A model generated the notes under the pieces. The model was given only the letters and a program-made list of their open reading frames with translations, searched no databases and had not been told where the DNA came from. The position numbers and the translations under genes were made by a program. 31,750 nt of DNA from Verrucomicrobiota bacterium (GTDB lineage Bacteria > Verrucomicrobiota > Verrucomicrobiia > Opitutales > Opitutaceae): contig JAEXPQ010000157.1 in assembly GCA_023446735.1 (NCBI GenBank), positions 1-31,750 on the forward strand, given 5' to 3'. Below are positions 31,175 to 31,750 of the stretch, piece after piece (position 1 is the first letter of the stretch; every line of letters begins with the position of its first letter).

Positions 31175-31750
31175 TCAGCCCACGGAGCCGGACATCTCCA
31201 GCTCGATGAGCTTCCGGATCTCCGACGAGTACTGGAGGGGGAAGCGCTGCACGAGGTCGTTGACGAAGCCGTTCACGCTCAGGCTGCGCGCGGTCTCCTC
31301 GGGGAGGCCGCGCTGGCGCATGTAGAAGATCTGCTCCTCGTCGAGCCGGGAGACGCTGGCCTCGTGCTGGGAGATGTTGCCGGTGCCGCGCACCTGGATC
31401 GCTGGATACGTATCGGTTCGGCTAGCGCGGTCGAGCAGCAGGGCGTCGCATTCCGTGTGGTTGAAACAGCCATGGACGGTGGTGGGCATGTCGACCCAAC
31501 CGCGGTAGCCGGCGCTGCCGCTGCCCAGGCTCACGCTCTTCGAGGTGATCGTGCTGGAGGTGCGCGGGGCGCGGTGGAGCATCTTCGCCCCGGAATCGTG
31601 GTGCTGGCCGCTGCGGGCCACCGAGATCGACACCGCCTCGGCAGCGGCGCCCTCGCCCTCGAGCCGCGCGCACGGGTACTTCCTCGTGAGCCGGCCGCCG
31701 CCGTTGCAGTCGATCCACTGCGCGGAGGCGCCGGCGGCGCGCCGGGCGCG
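31175..31750 (-). CDS. sufB: Fe-S cluster assembly scaffold protein SufB, C-terminal part (5' end outside window)
   Basis: The frame is open to the window edge, giving the last ~191 residues. The sequence shows the SufB core: WIDCNGGGRLTRKYP, SGQHHDSGAKMLHRAP, SKSVSLGSGSAGYRG, CDALLLDRASRTDTYPAIQVR, HEASVSRLDEEQIFYMRQRGL and the ending IRKLIELEMSGSVG. SufB forms the SufBC2D scaffold on which iron-sulfur clusters are assembled under stress. A GTG at 31633 is internal, since the frame continues upstream with family residues. sufC and sufD are not in view; thrS follows directly. Confidence 0.95.
   Translation of the reverse strand, partial: RARRAAGASAQWIDCNGGGRLTRKYPCARLEGEGAAAEAVSISVARSGQHHDSGAKMLHRAPRTSSTITSKSVSLGSGSAGYRGWVDMPTTVHGCFNHTECDALLLDRASRTDTYPAIQVRGTGNISQHEASVSRLDEEQIFYMRQRGLPEETARSLSVNGFVNDLVQRFPLQYSSEIRKLIELEMSGSVG

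Noticed and set aside
28839..31325. 828-codon open frame on the plus strand opposite thrS
   Set aside because: It runs across thrS, the gap and the ArsR gene in antisense; its composition is that of a reverse-strand shadow and no family pattern is visible.
1..31750. CRISPR arrays, tRNA and rRNA genes, intact transposases
   Set aside because: No regularly spaced repeats, cloverleaf with CCA-type acceptor, rRNA-like sequence or transposase reading frame was found on either strand by reading.

Overview
The window (31.75 kb, GC-rich, mostly densely coding) reads as a chromosomal segment of a verrucomicrobial bacterium, most likely Opitutaceae or close to it. This is an inference from protein style: a secreted Ig/delta-60-repeat protein with a long C-terminal domain, a threonyl-tRNA synthetase without a TGS domain, integron remains, and short decayed intergenic repeats. 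No rRNA, tRNA or CRISPR array was seen.

Layout. 1-5 kb: the C-terminus of a B12-dependent ribonucleotide reductase with a clear terminator, a B12-binding radical SAM protein (DUF4070 type), a stand-alone hisA and a flavin disulfide reductase. 5.07-6.57 kb: a lower-GC island of three tiny membrane-protein genes on the minus strand, separated by attC-like sites, next to a decayed IntI-type integrase on the plus strand. This is the geometry of an integron and I interpret it as a relict one. 6.8-11.5 kb: two glycosyltransferases, a DJ-1/PfpI protein, a YeeZ-like dehydrogenase and a GNAT acetyltransferase. 11.5-15.3 kb: a 1266-residue secreted repeat protein. 15.6-16.6 kb: ybaB-recR. 16.9-21.2 kb: a large cytosolic multi-PAS hybrid histidine kinase followed by a NarL-type response regulator.

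21.4-29.1 kb is the most interesting accessory region. A DUF134 regulator is divergent from a seven-gene plus-strand run: NifX/NafY-like protein, PaaI-like thioesterase, DUF89, secreted metallo-beta-lactamase-like protein, TrmO, C_GCAxxG_C_C protein and an FMN-binding PNPOx-like protein. Nearly all junctions are 4-base start/stop overlaps. It meets head-on a minus-strand run of ArsR regulator, secreted Cys-containing protein, thioredoxin and CoA-disulfide reductase-rhodanese fusion. The second run has the parts of a persulfide/thiol-redox module. The first resembles the DUF134/NifX neighbourhoods known around molybdenum- or iron-sulfur-cofactor proteins such as the orange protein, but with an unfamiliar set of enzymes.

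29.2-31.75 kb: thrS and the C-terminal part of sufB, which runs off the window.
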